A stretch of DNA of 64,000 nt from Adiantum capillus-veneris. Its lineage: Eukaryota > Streptophyta > Polypodiopsida > Polypodiales > Pteridaceae. Both the position numbers and the translations under genes were made by a program. The notes beneath the pieces are model-generated. The model was not told the DNA's origin. It worked only from the letters and a program-made list of their open reading frames with translations, and did not search any database. Below are positions 11,651 through 22,534 of this stretch, piece by piece; the first letter of the stretch is position 1; the number at the start of each line of letters is the position of its first letter. Location of the stretch: positions 113,318,469 to 113,382,468 of the forward strand of contig CM043951.1 in the NCBI GenBank assembly GCA_014529385.2, read 5' to 3'.

Positions 11651-12316
11651 GTCATAAAATCTAATATCTAACCAATCCAAATGATTTTCTCATATTAAGT
11701 TGATCATTTATTGTGAGAGAATAGACAGGAACAAGGGTTATAAAATAGACATGTGCTTACGGGTCTATCTCAACACGGGGCCAATGGTAAAGGGGTCCAA
11801 ATGAGAGATGATTTGTCAAAGAGAAAAGATAGCTTATGGAGTTGAAAGACCTTAAGGTTAGATTCATTAAAGACCTCCAATAGTTAGTGTTAAAAGTCCT
11901 TTGACCCTAGGCAAGCTAGGATTGTGCTTGAGATGGGAACCCAGCCTAAGTTTGAGGTGCTTGTCGTGCTTGATGACTAAGATGCTTGAGGTTCTTCACT
12001 ACTAAGATGATTGAGATGCTAGGGGTGTACTTGAGGTGGGAACCCAGCCCAAGCTTGAGGGGCTTAAAGGCCAAGCTTGTGGTGAGAACCGGGCCCAAGG
12101 TTGAAGGGCTTGAGATGTCACAAAAGTCAACAAGATCCCTACAAGGAGGGGGGGGGGGGGGGGGGGGGGGGGAGCCATGCAAGTAGGGGGGGTGGTTGGA
12201 TGACCTCTCTCTCTCCCAAAGGGCACCCCTTGCTAAAGAGGCGATTAGGACACATGTCAAGGCCCTAGCTAGGTGCCCCTCAAGGAGTGTCCAAAGCCTA
12301 TTGGCTGATCCCTAGA
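11651..12316 (+). repeat. Presumed start of the gypsy 3' LTR, truncated
   Basis: TGTCATAAAATC follows a purine-rich tract directly, which is the expected LTR start. The 5' LTR is outside the window, so the call cannot be confirmed here. The segment includes imperfect repeats of GGGAACCCAGCC-type sequence at 11930-12110. It runs up to a CACTA-type terminus at 12317, which probably interrupts it. Confidence 0.5.
12148..12172 (+). repeat. Poly(G) tract, 25 nt
   Basis: An uninterrupted run of G. Its length may be affected by sequencing or assembly. Confidence 0.9.
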
Positions 12317-12571
12317 CACTACAAGAGTCACTTAATACTAGCGACGCTCGTAGTGCGATGCTCAAATGTGAAAAACCACGGCATCTCTATAGGCATCGCT
12401 ATGAGCGTCGCTAAGTTACTTGTAACTTAGCGACGCTCATAGCGACACCTATAGCGACTCCGTGAAGGGTAAAAAAAAAAGCCGAGAGCGTCTGAAAACT
12501 CAGATCTCAGATCTGAGTTTTCGACGCGCGCTCAAGCAAGCAAGGTAATGCACACTCTCCGTCTCTCTCTC
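12317..12571. mobile_element. CACTA transposon terminus with subterminal repeats
   Basis: CACTACAAGAG at 12317 is a typical plant CACTA terminal sequence. It is followed by direct and inverted subterminal repeats built on TAGCGACGCTCATAGCGAC (about 12345-12465), then an A-rich stretch. Comparable repeats occur at 37745-37845. The sequence is cut at 12571 by element B and would continue at 35507. Whether this end belongs to the CACTA element coded at 38.5-49.2 kb or to a separate copy cannot be settled. Confidence 0.7.
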
Positions 12572-13508
12572 TGTTTGGAGGTGATAACAACATACAAGTG
12601 CCCACCTAGCTAAGGCGCCGTTGAGTCAGTTGGCCAAAGTTTTGATGTGGTCACATTATTTTTTCGATGTTTAATACATCAAACCCTGTAAAAGCCAATG
12701 TCAATCGTCTATGTCAAGTTCAAGTCAAAGATGTAATTTTTCCAATGATGTATGTAAAGGTCCATGAGAAGTTGGCCGCTAGCCACTTTAGAAAGCCCTA
12801 AGTATATAATACACTAAGGTTAGTGGGAAGGGGAGATCATTTTTTTGAAGATAAGTGACTATTGCGTTACGCACAGAGAGATGCCTCTTTGCTCAAACTT
12901 GTAATCATCGCTTCTGTGGCTATGGTAATCCAAATTCAGTTTTGTTTCTTGCATTGTGTTCCTCTTACTCTGCTCTTTCATTCAAGTGTAAGCATTCAAG
13001 ATTCGGTGAAGGTTTAAAACGCGTCTGTTTAGGCCTTAAATCGTTGTTTTGAGTGTTTATAGACGTATTTTATGTTGTTTTGACCCTAGGAGAGGCTTTA
13101 GGGACCTAAAAACGACCCTTTAGGATCATCCGTTTACTGTTTTTGCGTACTGTGGGACAAACGATCGCGATCGTTGTACCTCTCCAGAATGCTGTGACAG
13201 TGATAGGATATGTTCCTGATAGTCCCCTGTAGCTTCCCTTCAAGTTTCGTGCGATTCCGATATGATTTGCATGGTGAACGGGCGTGATGACTATAGAGCT
13301 GTGTAGAAGGACATAGGCAGATTACTTGGCTTTAGTGCGATTGATTTGCTTGTAGAGTTAGTAGTTGCATCTCTTCGAGTTTACTTCATTAGGATTGACA
13401 CCCTAGTGAGTTTCCATGCCTCATCCGAGTCGCTTCCCCTGTATCGATAAATTTATGTTGATGCTTGAGAGCTATGCTATGCACGTCCATCGCGACGACC
13501 CGCAAATA
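12572..13508 (+). repeat. Element B 5' LTR
   Basis: It begins TGTTTGGAGG and ends CGCAAATA, where the 3' LTR has CGCAAACA. By direct reading I count roughly 40 differences from the 3' LTR over about 935 bp, mostly transitions, so the two have diverged by about 4%. A TATA-like TATATAATAC lies near 12802 and one CGATCGCGATCG palindrome at 13162. The 65-residue frame at 12855 recurs at 34848 and is LTR sequence. Confidence 0.93.
12801..12812 (+). promoter_or_regulatory. Candidate TATA box of the element B LTR
   Basis: The AGTATATAATAC stretch is retained in the 3' LTR near 34796 (GGTATATAATAC). It sits in the middle of the LTR, as expected for the pol II promoter of an LTR element. Transcription start was not determined. 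Confidence 0.5.
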
Positions 13509-13509
13509 T

Positions 13510-13527
13510 TGGCACCGCTGCCGAGGA
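13510..13527 (+). promoter_or_regulatory. Element B primer-binding site, tRNA-Asp type
   Basis: TGGCACCGCTGCCGAGGA lies one base after the 5' LTR. It is the same type as the element A site (TGGAGCCGCTGCCGGGGA). Confidence 0.75.
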
Positions 13528-14030
13528 ATGAATTTTAGGTGATGAGTGACCGAGTGCGTATTCAGAGTTTTCTTATTGTTCCAAAAGATAATTTCCATTC
13601 CATTTTTACATTTCAAGGAAGCATCTAGACAGGGGTTTAGTGCTAAGTGGAGTCTAGGGTCGGTGGATTCGCTAGATCTACTCTTGAGAGATATAAGGAG
13701 TTGTGAGTGAGGTTGCTTTAAGTATTTTTTCTCTTCAAATTTCTTTGTATTGATTGAGTACTGATCCATCATCCGTTTTTTATCCTGTTTGTTTTGTTTG
13801 ATTCATTTATTTATGTTCTTTCGTTTCTGTACTTAGGATTAGGATAAGTAAATCACATTCTAGTCAGATTTGGAAAAAATGTCAAAGCCAAAAAAACAGA
13901 AAAACCATAACTTTGGCAAAAGGGCCATAAGACTCTGAAATTAGAAAATCTGACCAAACAGAGCTGAAATTGATTCAAATCACAAAGTGGTAGCACCAAA
14001 CACTGGGAAACACTTGTCAGAGGGAGCAGA
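13528..14030 (+). other. Element B leader, first part, non-coding
   Basis: This lies between the primer site and the palindrome array. No supported open frame or recognised motif. Confidence 0.5.
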
Positions 14031-15619
14031 CAAAATTTCATCAAATTTGGCCTTGGTACTACGATCGCGATCGGTGTACCTCAGTGTCAGAATTGGACAA
14101 GATTTGACATGTGCCTTCCTGATAAGATTCTTAACAAGTTTGTATAAAGCAACCACACCCAAAAACATCAAAAATCAAGAAAATCAGGCCACTTGGGTAA
14201 AACTAGCCTGAATGACCCAAAAACTGTAAAATCTTGACTTTTGGTGATCCAAATGCAAAAAGACTTTGGGGATAGCCTTAAAACAAGTGTCTACAAGCAT
14301 GCCAATTTTGGTCTAATTTGGGCTCCAAACTACGATCGCGATCGGTGTACCTTAGTCCCAGATTTTGACCAGATTTCATTTGTGGGATCCTTAGGTGTAT
14401 ACAAAAATAAAAGTCTAAAGGACCTAGGGGCAAAAACCACAAAAAACAGGTCAAAACCACTGAATACAGATCCGAGTAAAAAACTGCTAAACTGGCATAG
14501 AAATTGACTTTCAGTAGACCAAAACACATCAAAACTGAGAAGAAAGCATACAGAGGGATAGCCTGTACATAGGACAATCCCAAATAGCTTTCATTTCCCA
14601 AAACAAACACCAAAATCAAGTCAAACTGATAAAATTGGGAAAACAAGCACTTCCAACCAAGAAATGGTAGAAACTTGACTTTTTTGAGTCCAAATTCAAA
14701 AAGATTTGGCAGGTAGTCTTAAAATAGCCTAGTGAACAAGCTGGTGAAGTTTCATCCAATTTGGTCTCCAAACTACGATTGCGATCGGTGTACCTCATTG
14801 CCAAATTTTGACCAAACTTTACCCACACATACACCTAGGTTATATAAGATAGCAGGAGTTTTCAAAATTCAAAAAAAAAATCACCAAAATAGCCAAAAAC
14901 AGCAGACAGTCAGGAAACCACTGCAGCAGACCAAGATCTGGTAAAAACATGACTTTTTCTTGTCCAAATTCAAAAAGATTTGGGGAGTAGACTGTACACA
15001 TCATTGTCTACCATATCCACAAGTTTCATCCAATTTGGGCTCAAAACTACGATCGCGATCGGTGTACCATAGTGACATTTTGAGTTGAGACTTGGTGAGT
15101 AGGTAGCTGACAACTAGACAAACAACTTTCTCAAAAGAACCAGGGTCAAAAAACCAAAAGACGGTTGTCAAATAGGGCAAACACTGATCACTGATCCTTC
15201 AAACCAAAATTTTGAGAAAATTCAAGTTTTTGTGATCCAAATGCAAAGTGGGTTTGGGAATAGACTAACCCATGTCTATCAACTCCTAAAATTTCATCCA
15301 AAAAGGAGCTGGAACTACGATCGCGATCGGTGTACCCCAGGGACATTTTGGATTGAAATTTTTTGAGTAGGTAGCTGACATCTAGTGCAACATATTTTCC
15401 CATAGAAGCAAGGTCAAAAAAGCAAAAGAAAGTGGTCAAAAGTCCCAGTTACACAATCAGGCCAATAACTGCAAAACCACTTGGGATTTGGGTTTTCATT
15501 GGTCAAAACATCTCCAAATTCAAAAATACAAAAACACTTGGTATCAAGACATCAAGGGCTATCTACTGTGCAAAAATCTTCCAAATCTGTGACATGGGGT
15601 CAACGATCGCGATCGGTGT
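14031..15619 (+). repeat. Leader tandem array with CGATCGCGATCG palindromes
   Basis: Six degenerate units each contain a stretch like TTTCATCCAATTTGG, then AACTACGATCGCGATCGGTG and TACC. The palindrome lies at 14062, 14333, 14776 (one base changed), 15050, 15318 and 15604. Spacings are 271, 443, 274, 268 and 286 bp, so one unit may have lost its palindrome. The same palindrome occurs in both LTRs at 13162 and 35155, followed by TTGTACC instead of GTGTACC. Open frames across the array on both strands only restate the repeat. Confidence 0.88.
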
Positions 15620-15701
15620 ACCTCTACATAGTGGGGGTATCTGACTTCATAAGTTTGTAGACCTCTACATAGTGGGGGTATCTGACTTCATAAGTTTGTA
15701 G
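15620..15701 (+). repeat. Perfect 41-bp tandem duplication
   Basis: The unit starting ACCTCTACATAGTGGGGG occurs twice without change at 15620-15660 and 15661-15701. It directly follows the last palindrome. Confidence 0.95.
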
Positions 15702-15919
15702 ACCTACTTGAGCACATCCCATCTCAAGTTTGAGCTAAAAATACCTTCGGGAAGCCAAGATACAAGCACAAAAGTTCCTGTGTTCTGGTCCTGAGACTGT
15801 TTTGAGTGTTGTTTCAGGAGCAGTTCACCAAAAGTGCTCTAATGTTTGATAAGCAACTCCAAATTGAGTCAGGTATCGCTAGGAAGAAAGCTTGCAAGCA
15901 ATAGCACTTCGATAGCCAA
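15702..15919 (+). other. Element B leader before the Penelope cluster
   Basis: No feature recognised. The junction with the Penelope-like copy C1 lies near 15920 and could not be placed exactly. Confidence 0.4.
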
Positions 15920-16050
15920 AAAAAAATTCAATGACTAAATAAAGCACTTAGCGAGCGAAATCTGAACTTGCCAAGGTAAGAAAAAGTGAGGGGGAGGGGA
16001 CTAAATTTAGAGCGGAATGGGGAGGGGAAAGGGAAAACTTTTACACAAGT

Positions 16051-16099
16051 GGTAAACACCAAACGCATTTCACAATTTAAGCTCTTCAGTGGTGTTACC
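16051..16099 (-). ncRNA. Hammerhead-ribozyme-like motif in C1
   Basis: On the minus strand: helix I strand GGTAACACCA, core CTGAAGA (fits CUGANGA), a short helix II, GAAA, a tiny helix III region TGCGTT, then TGGTGTTTACC, which re-pairs with the first strand with one bulge. C2 has different but also complementary helix I bases. All core positions I can check are intact in this copy. Penelope-like elements are known to encode type I hammerheads with very short helix III. Cleavage activity is not shown. Confidence 0.65.
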
Positions 16100-16507
16100 C
16101 TTACACAAGGAGTAGGAGGGTTTAAATAGGTTTTCACCTAAGGGAGGAGGGGTTCCCAAGATAGTAGGTACACGGTTAAATAGAGGAGGAAGCCTCTTCA
16201 ATAGAGGGGGATTAACTCAAGTGGGGTGGTAAAAGGATGGAAAGAGAGAGGTTTAAAGAGTGCTTATAGGTGGCACAAAGAGTAAGGGATTAGGACCCAA
16301 ATTAATGGGAGGTGGGAAAAAGAGGGAAAGAGAGAGGTTTTAAAGAGTGTAATAAGGGGGTACAAAAAGGTGACTTTGACCAAGGGGGGGGGGGGTGAAT
16401 TCGGTGAAACTCTTTATTAAGGTGGTATCTCTATAAGGGATTGAAGAGGATGCAAAAAGGAAAAGATAAAGGAGGAGAAGGTAAAGCTCGGGGAGGGGGG
16501 GGGAAGT

Positions 16508-18521
16508 TTAGGAGAAGGGGGGGAAACAAGGAGATGGGGGAGTATGGTTCTTTTTTGAGAGAAGGTTGCCTAAACTTGGTGCATTAAGCCAACAAATGAC
16601 TGTTTTGGAAAAAGGGGGGAGTTCAGAGTTGTTATCAAGAATGTTGGAAAGAGGTTGGTTAATGGAGTGGGCTAAATTGAGTTTTCGGGCAAAGGGTGAA
16701 AAGGGGATTTTGACAATGGAAGGAGGGGCAATCTTGTGGTTATCTCCTAAGAGATAAGAGGGCCTGGATGCATAGGTTACATAAAGAAAGCACGCTTTCA
16801 AAAAAGGTGTTGGGTACCCTTTAGCCCTCAGTCGGTAGAAAAAAAGGTTGCGAATAGAAATGAAACCCTCAAGCGAGTTTTCCCTGATGATATATCTCTT
16901 GAGCTCCGAGAGAATAAAGGCAGTTTTCTGGTGGGTGGGGTGCCAAGATTTCCAAGGGATGTAGTTGTAGGAGTTAAGAGGTTTTTGGTGGCAATGTGTG
17001 TCCAAGATCCCCTTAGAGCAGAAGGAGGTTCCTTTGAAAAAGTGAATGTCCAAAATAAAGTCTTCCTGTGAGGAGATGATGGGAGTGATCTTGATATACT
17101 CTTGGAGAGGATGCCCATACTCAAGGAGGAGTTTTTCTAAGCAGGCGGGGGGGCCGTCCCAAACTCCAAAAGCATCGTCTATGAACCTCTTAAAGTACAT
17201 GAGAGAAGGGGAAGAGAGTAGGTTCCCGTCTTCTTCTAAGGAGCAGAGAAACAAACATGCATACACCACTGCAAAATTCGACCACATAGCGGTGCCTTTA
17301 ACCTGATGCCAGAACTTACCTTTGAAAGAGATGTAATGGTGGTTAAGAATGAGAGAGGCAAGAGAAAGAATGAAGTGGACTTTAGGATAGGGAAAGTGGC
17401 TATGGATAGAGTTTCTTAGAGCGCGAAGCCCTTCCCGGATGGGAATGCTGGGGTAAAGGGACTCCACATCGAAGGTAAAGAGAGTGATATAGGGGGAGAA
17501 AGGGATGGAGGTTAAGTCCACGACAAGAGAGTGAGAGTCTTTGAGATGTTTTGTTTTTGGCTAGGAGTATGGGGAAGAGTTGCACATGTAACCATTTAGA
17601 GGAATTCTCTAAGATATAGCCCTTGTAAGAACAAGTGGGGTGGCCTACAAGGATAGGTTTATGAATCTTGGGTAAGAGGAAAAAAGGGCAAGGTTTGGGA
17701 AAAGCATGAGAGGAGGAGAGGATGAATGCTCTCTCCTTGGAAGGAAGGAGATGGTAATTTGAAACAATGGATAAAATAGTGGAAAGAACAAACTGTAAAG
17801 GCGGTGAAGAGATGGGAGAGTAGGTGAGAGGGTCTAAGAGATGGTGTAGTGCTTCCTTCGTGTACCAAGAATGGGAGAGGATGACGGGGCCGAGGTTTTT
17901 ATCGACTGGTTTAATTATAATTTGATGGTCATTTTTAAGGGAAGAAATGGCGTCCATCAAGAAGGTTTTGGGAAGGAAAGGAGAAGATTGATAAAGGAGG
18001 GGTTTTAAACGAGAGAAAGTATCCTCAAAGGCATGCTCAAGGGTGATGGAGTGAGAAGGAGGGTTTCAAGAAGGATTGGGGAGAGAAAAGGAAGGAGAAG
18101 GAGGGAGTGTTTTATTAAAAAAGAGTTTGAGTTGTAAGATTCTTTCAAGGTTGGAGTAAGCTCCGAAGATAGAAGAAGAAGGTGGAGGAGGGGAGGGGGG
18201 AATGTAGTTGAGACCAAGGCCTAAAATTCTCCGCTCCGAGGAGGAGAGAGAACGATTGGCTAAGTTGTGAAAGGAGAGGTTAGTAATTTTATTTTCAAGA
18301 GAGAAAAGTGTTTGCTTACCTAAGGTTAATATTTTGTAGAGATGTGGATTGGTGAGGGGGAGCCAATACTTAGACCTTTTTCTTTTATTGTGGGAGGAGA
18401 GGGGAAGAAAAAAGGAGTTACATGGAGGAGGGGTCCAAAGGTTAGGAACGAGAGGGGATTGGGAGAAGAGCAAGTGGACCCAAGAGAAAGGGTGCTCCAA
18501 ACCTAATTCTTCCTCCTCCAT
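16508..18521 (-). pseudogene. Penelope-type reverse transcriptase of C1
   Basis: Three overlapping minus-strand frames (18521-18066, 17960-17400, 17521-16508) together encode one RT. Motifs in order: LGLGLNYIPP, then the Penelope signature around VDKNLGPVIL, then TFDVESLYPSIP (motif A), GTAMWSNFAVVYACLF (motif B), and YFKRFIDDAFGVWDG (motif C, FIDD). The C-terminal CWLNAPSLGNLLS corresponds to the conserved NL-x-x-LL motif after the thumb. The last 337 residues are an uninterrupted frame, so this copy is the best preserved RT in the window, but frameshifts upstream inactivate it. The protein would be a template-primed RT acting at chromosomal 3' ends. Confidence 0.85.
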
Positions 18522-19240
18522 TGCAAGTTTTTTGACAATTCGGGTTTTTTAGGGAGGCTATGCTTGGGGTGGGGAGGTGGAGGGTGAGGGAAAGGGGTGG
18601 GAAAATAAGGGCCTAACGGGTAGTTAGGTGTTTTCAAAAGGGGAGGCACATGAGAGTGGTTGGAAGAGGGGGGAGGGGAAACAAAAAGGTTTTTGGAGGA
18701 GGAAGCAAAGGGTGGTTTACAAGGGGTGGAGGAAGAGGAGAGGATTCCCGGGGAGGAGGGTTTAGGTTTTTTGAAGGGTTGAATCAAGCCCTCCTAATGA
18801 GATGCTCTAGCCAAAGGGAGGGGTTTTTTATTGTGGACTACACGATGATGGGAGGCTTTAAGTTTAGGAGACCTCTTTGGGGGTGGTGAGAGAAGGTTCT
18901 TCATTTGAAAGGTGACCTCATGATGCACCAATTCTCCTACCGTTTCTTCTTTGGGTAGAGACTCCGTCTCCTCTAAGATGGTAGCTTGCGCCCTCTTCCT
19001 AGCACTATGTGCCGCCGTGTTCAAGGAAGAGGCCAAATGTGCTTGGAGGATCTCATTTTGAAGTAGAGTATCAAACTCATGAAGAGAGGAAAGCTTCCAT
19101 GAGAGGAGTTGATTAGCCCACGCCGATGGTTGGACTCTAGGAAATGAGATGGCGGCAACCTTCTTTGTGAGGTCTAAGAGCCTCTCTTCTACAATGTCGT
19201 GGTATGCATCGTAGCTTTTTTGAAGGTTGTTGACAAGAAT
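18503..19240 (-). pseudogene. N-terminal proline-rich region of C1
   Basis: Minus-strand frames at 19036-18794 and 18787-18503 match the corresponding part of C3 (24350-24979): the ESLPKEETVGELVHHEV stretch is shared with few changes, followed by a Pro/Ser-rich linker and LQWRRKN. The region upstream of 19036 matches 24140-24340 of C3. No catalytic motif. Likely the ORF1-like or N-terminal extension of the element protein. Confidence 0.65.
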
Positions 19241-19269
19241 GCTCCAAGTATTGGCTTCCTCTCACAAAC

Positions 19270-21070
19270 CCTTACCTCTTCAAAATTTTAGTCTTAAAAA
19301 ATCTCTCTACTTTTTCTCTTGAACACAAAGTCACCAACCTCTCCTCACACAATCTCTCCAATCGCTCCCTCTCGTCTACCGAAAAGAAACTTCTTGGGCT
19401 TGGTCTAAACTACATTCCTCCCTCTCCTCCTAACCTAATCCTAGAAGCTTACTCTAACCTTAATAGATCACTTCAACTAAAAATCTTCTTTAAAACTGAT
19501 TCTCCCTCATCTCATCTCTCTTTATCTATCCCCAATCCCTCTTGGAATCCCCCCTCTCCCTCTTTATCTCTTAACCTTGCCTTCAAACACATTTTTTCTT
19601 TTCTTAAACCCCTTCTCTCTCTTACCCCTACCTTCCAACCCTTTTTGTTTGAAGCCATATCCTCCTTAAAAAATGACCACAACATCATAATCAAACAGGC
19701 TGATAAGAATCTTGGGCCGGTAATCCTCTCAAGGGCTTGGTACGATAAGGAGGCACTTCACCGACTCTCGGATCCACTCACCTACTCCATTATTTCTTCT
19801 CCCCCCTTACCTTTTGTCTCTTCCCTCCTCGTCTCCATTGTATCAGGTTACCCCCTTCTACCATACAATGAACAAATCTTTATCCTCTCCTCCTCTCTTG
19901 GCAAAACCTTACCTAAACCATGCCCTTTCTTTCTCCGACCTAAAATCCACAAACCCACCCTTGTTGGTCGCCCTATCTGTTCCTACAAAGGTTATATCTC
20001 AGAAAATTCTTCTAAATGGCTCCATGCACAACTTTACCCCATCCTCTTATCTAAAACCCAACACCTCCAAGACTCCCACTCCCTTATCTTGGACCTAGCC
20101 ACCATTTCTTTTCCTCCCCACATTTTTTTATTTACTTTTGATGTGGAATCCCTGTATCCAAGCATTCCCATACAAGAGGGTCTTTTTGCTCTCAAAAACA
20201 CCATCCAGGACTTATTCCCCCTTCCCAAAATCCACTTTATCCTATCCCTAGCCTCCCTTATCCTCAACCATCACTATCTTTCCTTTAAATGAAAGTGATG
20301 GCACCAAATCAAAGGAACGGCATTGGGTTCCACCGCAGTCTATGCATGCCTCTTTCTTTGCTCCCTAGAAGAAGGCATGAACCTCCTCGCCTCGCCCTCC
20401 CTTCTCTACTTTAAAAGATTCGTGGATGATGCTTTTGGTATTTGGGATGGCCCTGCTTCGGGTTTGCCAGCCAAATGCTGCAAAACTATGGACACCCTCT
20501 CCAACAACATATAAAGATATCTTCCCTCATCTCCTTACAAGAGGCTGTTATTTTAGATATCCACTTCTTCAAAGGAACCTCCTTTGCCACCCATGGGATT
20601 CTTGATTCCAGGTGTCATCAAAGGAGTCTGAATTCTTACAATTATATCCTTGGTAGTCCTGGCATCCAACACATCAAAAGATCTCCTTCATTCTCCAAGA
20701 AATCAAAAGGTACATCATTCAAGAGAGCTCCCTGGAGGGATTTATCAGTATCAGAAACCTCTTCTTTGCCAGGCTTAGGGCTAAAGGTTACCCTCCCTCT
20801 CTCTTGGAAGCATGCTTTCGTTTTGTCTCTTACCACTCTAGACCCTCCCTCCTACAAAAGAACCACAAAACTAAACCTTCACCCACCATTGTAAAAATTC
20901 CTTTCTCACCCCTCACCCGCACTCTTAACCCCTCCCTCTCTATTAACAAGCCTCTCTCTAATCTTCTCAAAGCTAATCCCGAGCTGGCACACCTCCCAAA
21001 ACCAATCGCATGTTGGCTCAATGCACCAAATCTAGGCTCTCTCCTTTTAGAAAAACCCTGTCCCACATAA
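19270..21070 (+). pseudogene. Penelope-type reverse transcriptase of C2
   Basis: Frames 19645-20292, 20323-20514, 20442-20894 and 20804-21070 encode the same RT as C3: ADKNLGPVILSRAWYDKEAL, TFDVESLYPSIPIQEGL, YFKRFVDDAFGIWDG (FVDD), and CWLNAPNLGSLLLEK. After LSFK two TGA stops follow closely, at the same place as in C3, and a frameshift after the FVDD motif is also shared with C3. A small deletion removes Asn-Phe in motif B (GSTAVYACLF). No endonuclease domain follows. It is inactive. Confidence 0.85.
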
Positions 21071-21101
21071 TTCCCCTTTCCCTTCCCAACCCCAACCCCA
21101 A

Positions 21102-21118
21102 CCCCCCCCCCCCCCCCC
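21102..21118 (+). repeat. Poly(C) tract in C2, 17 nt
   Basis: Matches the poly(C) tract of C3 at 26934-26957 in position but differs in length. Confidence 0.9.
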
Positions 21119-21446
21119 TTGCCCACACCCCCCGAAGGTCGTTCTCCATAAAACCTCACACCTCATATACTCCTCCTCTTAATAATCCATGATACTTACC
21201 ACCTCATCTAGCCTCCTCCTTGTAACCCCATTACACCCCCTAACCCTCCATTATATCTTGTGGTACACTCTTTAATAGCCTCCTTTTCTGTACATCCCTT
21301 ACAAATTCCCCCTCTTTTTTGAGTACGTGCTAATAGAATTGGGGAGTAACTCTCCTTCAATTGGCACCATCCTACTTTGATTACTGAGCTTTATACAGTT
21401 TTTTGAACCATGCCCTCCTATTTATACTCCCCCTTTTCCACCTAAG

Positions 21447-21495
21447 TTTTACTCCACTAATGAGCTAATTCAAGCGAAACGCGTTTGGTGTAAAA
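21447..21495 (+). ncRNA. Hammerhead-ribozyme-like motif in C2, core mutated
   Basis: Helix I strands TTTTACTCCA and TGGTGTAAAA pair with one mismatch. The core reads CTAATGA, a change of the essential G in CUGAUGA. Helix II is GCT-AATTCA-AGC, followed by GAAA and CGCGTT. This copy is probably inactive but its structure is the clearest of the three. Confidence 0.62.
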
Positions 21496-22306
21496 TTTGT
21501 GTCTACTACCTCCCCACCCCCCTTGTTTCCAAAAGCAACCCCCTTTCCTTTTTCTCTCTCTCTCTCATTTTGCAAGTTTCACTCGCTAAGAAATTAGAAG
21601 ATTAAACTATTTTGGTTTAGAGGAACCTCACCTCTATGATGATCAGCATAGTACTTGCTTTTTTCCATATTTTCCTTCCCTCCTTATCCTTTTTTTCCCC
21701 TTACCGACGGGGACCCACCTCTTTTGTGACCCTCTTCCCTAAGATTCTTGTTAATGACAGTGCCATGTTCTTTCCGTTTCGTTTCTTCCTCACCGGCGGG
21801 AATTTGTGTCTTTGCTAATTCTCCTTTTCCCTAGGCGTTAATGGAGTTTTACGGCTCTAACCGCTTCATTCTTCACTCTTCACCCTCTGTCTTTTGGAAA
21901 CGGCCCATTTTTCCTTTTCTGCGTATCTAAACCTGATCAAACCTACCTTAAGTTCTCACTAGCCTACCTTGCTCGCCATCTCACCCTTGCGCCTCCTCAC
22001 TCCAACACTGGTCGCTTCAGCTCGCCAACTCCATTTTCCTGCGTGCTTACTCCTGCATCCACCACCTCCATACACATTGGCGTCTTACCTGCCATCTCCC
22101 TCGATTGTCTTCTCCGCCATCTCCCACATTGTCATCTCCTATATCACTCAGTGCCATCCCCCTTATCACTCAGCATATTCTCCCCCAGTGCTTGTCATAT
22201 AACAAATTTTCCCCATCGCTCGCCATCTTCCCTTGGTCATCTCCGCCTTCCCCCCGATCGTCGTCTCCCTTGTCCCTCAGCATCTTCTCCCCCATCACTT
22301 GCCTCA

Positions 22307-22418
22307 GTCTTTTGTGACCATGCTCGTGTTCACCACCTCTCCCATCGCTTACTCCAGCCTCAGTCTTTTGTGACCATGCTCGTGTTCGCCACCTCTCCCA
22401 TCGCTTACTGTAGCCACT
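22307..22418 (+). repeat. Two 56-bp tandem units
   Basis: The unit starting TCAGTCTTTTGTGACCATGC occurs twice, with few changes, ending at GCTTACTGTAGCC. Confidence 0.9.
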
Positions 22419-22534
22419 GAAGTTTTCGGGGTGCCTTGGTACTCTACCAGCGGCTAGCTACTGCCACACCCACGACGGTGGTAGCCTTCTTCGACTCGAC
22501 GACTGTAGTGGCTACGCTCGTTTCCTCCTCGGCG

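Larger units (their letters stand above)
15920..19240 (-). mobile_element. Penelope-like element copy C1, inverted and 5'-truncated
   Basis: This minus-strand copy starts inside the N-terminal coding region at 19240, where it abuts copy C2 head to head, and ends near 15920. It belongs to a different subfamily from C2/C3: the RT sequences differ at many residues, while their 3' ends retain related GCAAGTT-CTCGCTAAG sequences. It carries a hammerhead-like motif at 16051-16099. The C-terminus stops after the conserved SLGNLLSKK-type motif, with no GIY-YIG endonuclease, so it fits the endonuclease-deficient class of Penelope-like elements. Confidence 0.8.
19241..21622 (+). mobile_element. Penelope-like element copy C2, 5'-truncated
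   Basis: Closely matches C3 from 25109 to its 3' end. It starts at the head-to-head junction with C1 and runs directly into the upstream part of C3. This partial copy upstream of a longer copy is the tandem (pseudo-LTR) arrangement known for Penelope-like elements. Confidence 0.82.

Noticed and set aside
11946-12260. Pro-rich minus-strand frame over the poly(G) tract
   Set aside because: Created by the homopolymer and flanking imperfect repeats of a probable LTR.
12855-13052. 65-residue frame in the element B LTR, repeated at 34848-35045
   Set aside because: Present only because the LTRs are near-identical; no motif, and it overlaps the presumed transcribed LTR region.
14241-15440. Overlapping open frames on both strands containing YDRDRC or YTDRDRS peptides
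   Set aside because: They are translations of the CGATCGCGATCG repeat; no frame is continuous through the array.
14031-15619. Regularly spaced palindromic repeats resembling a CRISPR array
   Set aside because: Period is about 270 bp, the between-repeat sequence is itself repeated, and the context is a plant LTR element leader.
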